Part shown: in pieces, positions 44,301 to 47,582 of the stretch
How positions within the stretch are numbered: position 1 is the stretch's first letter
Layout of the letters: each line of letters starts with the position of its first letter
DNA from: Poronia punctata
Lineage: Eukaryota; Ascomycota; Sordariomycetes; Xylariales; Xylariaceae
Reading direction: 5' to 3'
Length of the DNA: 47,582 nucleotides
Assembly: GCA_022579005.1 (NCBI GenBank)
Contig: MU401493.1
Coordinates: forward strand, 1 to 47,582
Translations under genes and position numbers: made by a program
Notes under the pieces: model-generated
Databases searched by the model: none
Told to the model about the DNA's origin: nothing
Seen by the model: the letters and a program-made list of their open reading frames with translations, nothing else

Positions 44301-47300
44301 TAATATGGATCCCCTTCATTACTTCGAAACGACAGCCGGGGGCCGTATTTTCTCACGTACAGCAAGCGCCAGCTCCTTTGCTGACGCGTTGTTGAATGAT
44401 GAAGCTTTCAACATGCAAAGGCACCCCAGGAGGGAAACGGAAAAGGAAATACCTAAGAAGAACCGAGGCCGAGTAGAAAACTAAGCGAGCCGAATTGACT
44501 TGCTCAAGCCCTCGTTCCCTAGCGGTGTACTCGGTGGTTGACTTATTAGTAACTATCTCTCGGATCCTTTGCCACGCGCGACTTGATAACGGCTATGGAA
44601 GCCTATCGGAAACAGACTGCGATATTAGCTCGATATTAAACGCAACAGTTACAAGAGAAGGCGTCACGCGGGTCGATGGACTATTATGCCACGCGTTAAG
44701 CAGCCTTCTCGGACAATATTTCTATAGCCGATATCTATTTCGGGACTATAACTAGGAACTTCAATAGGCGATATGTAGGTAAACTAGGGACTCCTGGCCA
44801 ATGCCCGCATCTTATCTGTCTCTATTTCATATGTTAACAACTTCCAGGTTACTTTAAGTACCTAGCTACGAGTACGAGTATGGAACTGCCAATCTTGGGT
44901 TGGACTTTGGGCCATCCGTTCTCCAACTTTCCCCAAATCGTCCCCTGTTTCGGTGTGTGCTGTCCCTAGACGAACGACACCCTGCCGGCAACCATCTGTC
45001 TAAGGAATTGGAGACGGACGCTACAGCTTGGCGAGTCCGCCACGACATGATTGAAATATCCATCATATGATGGGCCGCTGGATTATAAAATGTTGGAGCC
45101 AGACCATGTTACTCGAGCGCAGAAGAAAACGATATGTGATAGAAGTATCTTGGCGAACAAGCCGACGGCCCTGAACCATTGGGGAACGAACATATGCGAC
45201 TTCTAAACATGAATCCCTAGGTAAGAAAGGACTCGGTACATTTTAGCCCAATGTCGATGGGGCAAAGCGGTCGTGTCCGTGTAGAGGTACCTACAAGGAA
45301 GCCCCCCCCCCCCCAAAAAAAAAGAAAAGAGGTCAGGTGAACGACATTCAACAAGGGGTATCGCGCCCAGAGTCAAACCATTGGCTTGCCATGAGTTCCC
45401 TAGTCGATCAGCTACCCGAGGTTGGGATCCCGGCCCAGTGTTGCATTGGCTCCTGTAGGTGTATACCTTTATACAACGTTATAAGAGGACACAGAGATTA
45501 AAGTCGAGAGCTCTTGATGTTGAGTACCTACGTTAAAAGCTAATCATGCGGATGAGTAAGTCAAAGCTCTTTTACGTTTGGATACTTGACCAGAAGCTTG
45601 TACTTCATATCACAGCTCGTATTACATATCAGGAAGCAATTCACTAGGGATAAATATGAATAAAGTCGACATCAACTGTACCGTAACTTAAAACCCATCT
45701 TTCTTTATGAGGCCTGATATATCCGAGACTCGAAGCCAGATAGGTAGCAGCCTCATATCTACTTAGACCTACTCGGTGTTAGCTAACTTTAAAAGCATCC
45801 ATAAAACTCAAGACCTCGGCAGTCAGAATGTCCGAAAGCCCGCGTCAAAGGTAGCAGCTCTCCCGGCAAAGAGAATGAAGGACTTGGCTATGATTGCTGC
45901 CCTACGACTCACGAGTACCTACCACAGTACATCCCGCGTCTGGCATCCATCACATTATATACTGGATCCCTGTCTACCCCAGACTTTCGGGCACCGTCTA
46001 TTCAGGAAATGTTCGGGCCAATCTGGGCAGGGGGCTAAGGTACAGTAAAGGGTAGACTAGGGACCTTGTGGGTGTGGCATGTTTATACCAAACCAAGACA
46101 ACCCCAGCTACCCTCGTGAGGTCTCGGCCTTTAGGATTTTGGTTGAAGGATCTTCAAGGTCTTATACAGGTTAGGCACTTTGAGCCAAGACCTAAACATC
46201 ACCTGAGCGCCCAATCATTATGGCCTTTTTTTTTTTTTACCAGAGGTAAGAATCATTACCGTACCCTTTGCCCAGGGCAGACATATGGCGTCGAAAGAAA
46301 CAAGTGAGAAAGGCCGTATAGGTTATGTATATGTACGAATAGGTACATGTAAATGACGGTAGGGGGAAACGAACCTTGACCAATTCTCAGGCTATAACCT
46401 AGAGCATCGCAACTATACGTACGTCTTGACCTGCATTACCTACTTTGTTCTCGCGTCGTGATGCTGATGCTGACGGTGATGCCCGTGCCGACTCAAAGAC
46501 GCGTTCCGTTCTAGAAAAGCTCCCGTATTTACTAACTAACCTAACCAGTATAATACGAGAAATCCATCTAGCCTACAGGTGTGCATACGACTCAGACACT
46601 CTACCTACACGCTAAAGGGGACGCATCCTTTTCACATGCGCGTGTAATGAGACCCAAGCTAGACTAGGTACGCTAGAGTCTATAGCTAGCTGCAATCCTT
46701 TATCTAGGACCAAAGGATATTATGTGCATGCCGTACCGTATCCAGGTAGCTGGCTCTACCCAGACACTCGGTTCGGTTCCCGCCTATTTTACATAACTCA
46801 TGTACATAGCTCGGGCCGGGTTTGACCCGCGTTCGCCGCCCCGGACGTCCGACCGACCGTACCCCGTACGTACGTACTACCAACAGATTGGACCAGATTG
46901 TTACCTACCTATTTATAATGGTCAACAAAACCTAATTGTTATGATGTTGTCCCCAAAGGTTTATTCTAGATCAAGAATCAAGGGAACGGATGCTTCCATG
47001 TGACGCAGACACTACCGATCGGCGGCCTGCAGGACCGTACGAGTAGCCGCCTATGTATGGGTATAGAACGGGAAATGTCGTGATACCCCGAAAACCAGCC
47101 GATCTCTTGTCGAGGTTCTCTCCAAGTCTACGATAATTGTCGTTGCCTATTCTTGACTGAACTGTTGCAGAATTTTTTAAAAAATAAAATAAAAACATAC
47201 ATGCCAAAGTATCGGACCTGTGATACAGTTTCTCCCATTTAACATGGCTTAACCTAAGTCTACCGAGCAAATGGCCTCGGGGCCAATGACATACCTATCC

Positions 47301-47582
47301 AGTTACATTGAACTGCGGGATACCAAAACCGTCCTTCTCTATTGCTAGACTCTTTTTTACTACTAGGTAAGTACTTACTTATACCTAAATTAAGCGCGTT
47401 GCTCAAAACCCTGCACCTACCTAGGTACTTCCGCGTACTAGGTAGGTATGTAAAAGATATCAAATCAGGAAAGCATCAATTCATTTGATGCTGACTTTCC
47501 CACCCCAGATCCCTAGAAGGAAGGTTTCAAATATTATTCCACATGCGGTCATCCCTGACCCCCAAACGGAAAGTCTTGCACT
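38386..47582. other. Gene desert of 9.2 kb at the right end
   Basis: The first few hundred bases are the leader and promoter of the zinc-finger gene. Beyond that, all ORFs are under 100 codons, overlap on both strands and show no motif I recognise. The only features are homopolymers (C-run near 43997-44010, C-run then A-run at 45303-45323, T-run near 46227-46238) and scattered TACCTAGGTA palindromes. No intact tRNA, transposase, reverse transcriptase, LTR or terminal inverted repeat could be identified by eye. It may be decayed transposon sequence or an unrecognised non-coding locus. Confidence 0.5.
45303..45323. repeat. C-homopolymer directly followed by A-homopolymer
   Basis: About 12 C are followed by about 9 A. 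A similar C-run lies at 43997-44010. Both are non-coding and may reflect slippage or assembly uncertainty. Confidence 0.7.

Noticed and set aside
45360..45445. tRNA-like words on the minus strand (TAGCTGATCGA as an A box, GGTTTGACTCT as a B box)
   Set aside because: The acceptor, D and T stems do not pair, so no cloverleaf can be drawn; at most a decayed tRNA or SINE-like remnant.

Overview
The window is genomic DNA of a filamentous ascomycete (Pezizomycotina). Genes are split by short GT-AG introns, mostly 53 to 120 nt with CTAAC/CTGAC-like branch points. They lie singly on both strands behind long leaders, and the protein families are typical of this group: siderophore enzymes, a Mir/Sit transporter, an ArAE_2-type membrane protein and an AmdX/Adr1-like zinc-finger regulator. 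I cannot place the species. Intron sizes and the frequent TACCTAGGTA palindromes do not decide between classes.

The left 25.5 kb holds what looks like an iron and siderophore island with unrelated genes between its members. These are an AIF/FSP1-like FAD oxidoreductase (1268-2711, +), a SidF-like hydroxyornithine transacylase (3072-4523, -), a SidI-like acyl-CoA ligase (14434-16340, -), a Mir/Sit-type siderophore-iron MFS transporter (17544-19531, -) and a full-length ABCB exporter (21301-25485, +). The last two are divergent and share a 1.77 kb promoter region. All five, and no other gene in the window, have the 9-mer ATCWGATAA 0.6 to 1.0 kb upstream (eight copies in total). This is the published binding motif of the fungal iron-responsive GATA repressors SreA, SRE and Urbs1. 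The inferred system is SidI making an acyl-CoA (mevalonyl-CoA in the Aspergillus TAFC pathway), SidF transferring the derived acyl group to N5-hydroxyornithine, and the MFS and ABC proteins moving siderophores. The NRPS (SidD/NPS6) and SidH are not in the window.

Between these lie a proline/glycine-repeat protein (5817-6650, -), a large intronless Asn/Gln/Tyr-repeat protein (8309-10162, +), an HNH_2-type nuclease-like gene (11301-12830, +) and degraded-looking gene fragments (about 13.1-14.1 kb). A 195 bp imperfect direct repeat occurs once inside the probable HNH intron and once just after its stop codon.

The centre and right carry a zinc alcohol dehydrogenase (26998-28257, +, four exons), an 1175-residue ArAE_2/FUSC-type membrane protein (29185-33115, +, five exons, long Asn run) and a two-finger C2H2 plus fungal_trans regulator like AmdX/Adr1 (34383-38385, -). 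The final 9.2 kb (38.4-47.6 kb) contains no gene I can support.
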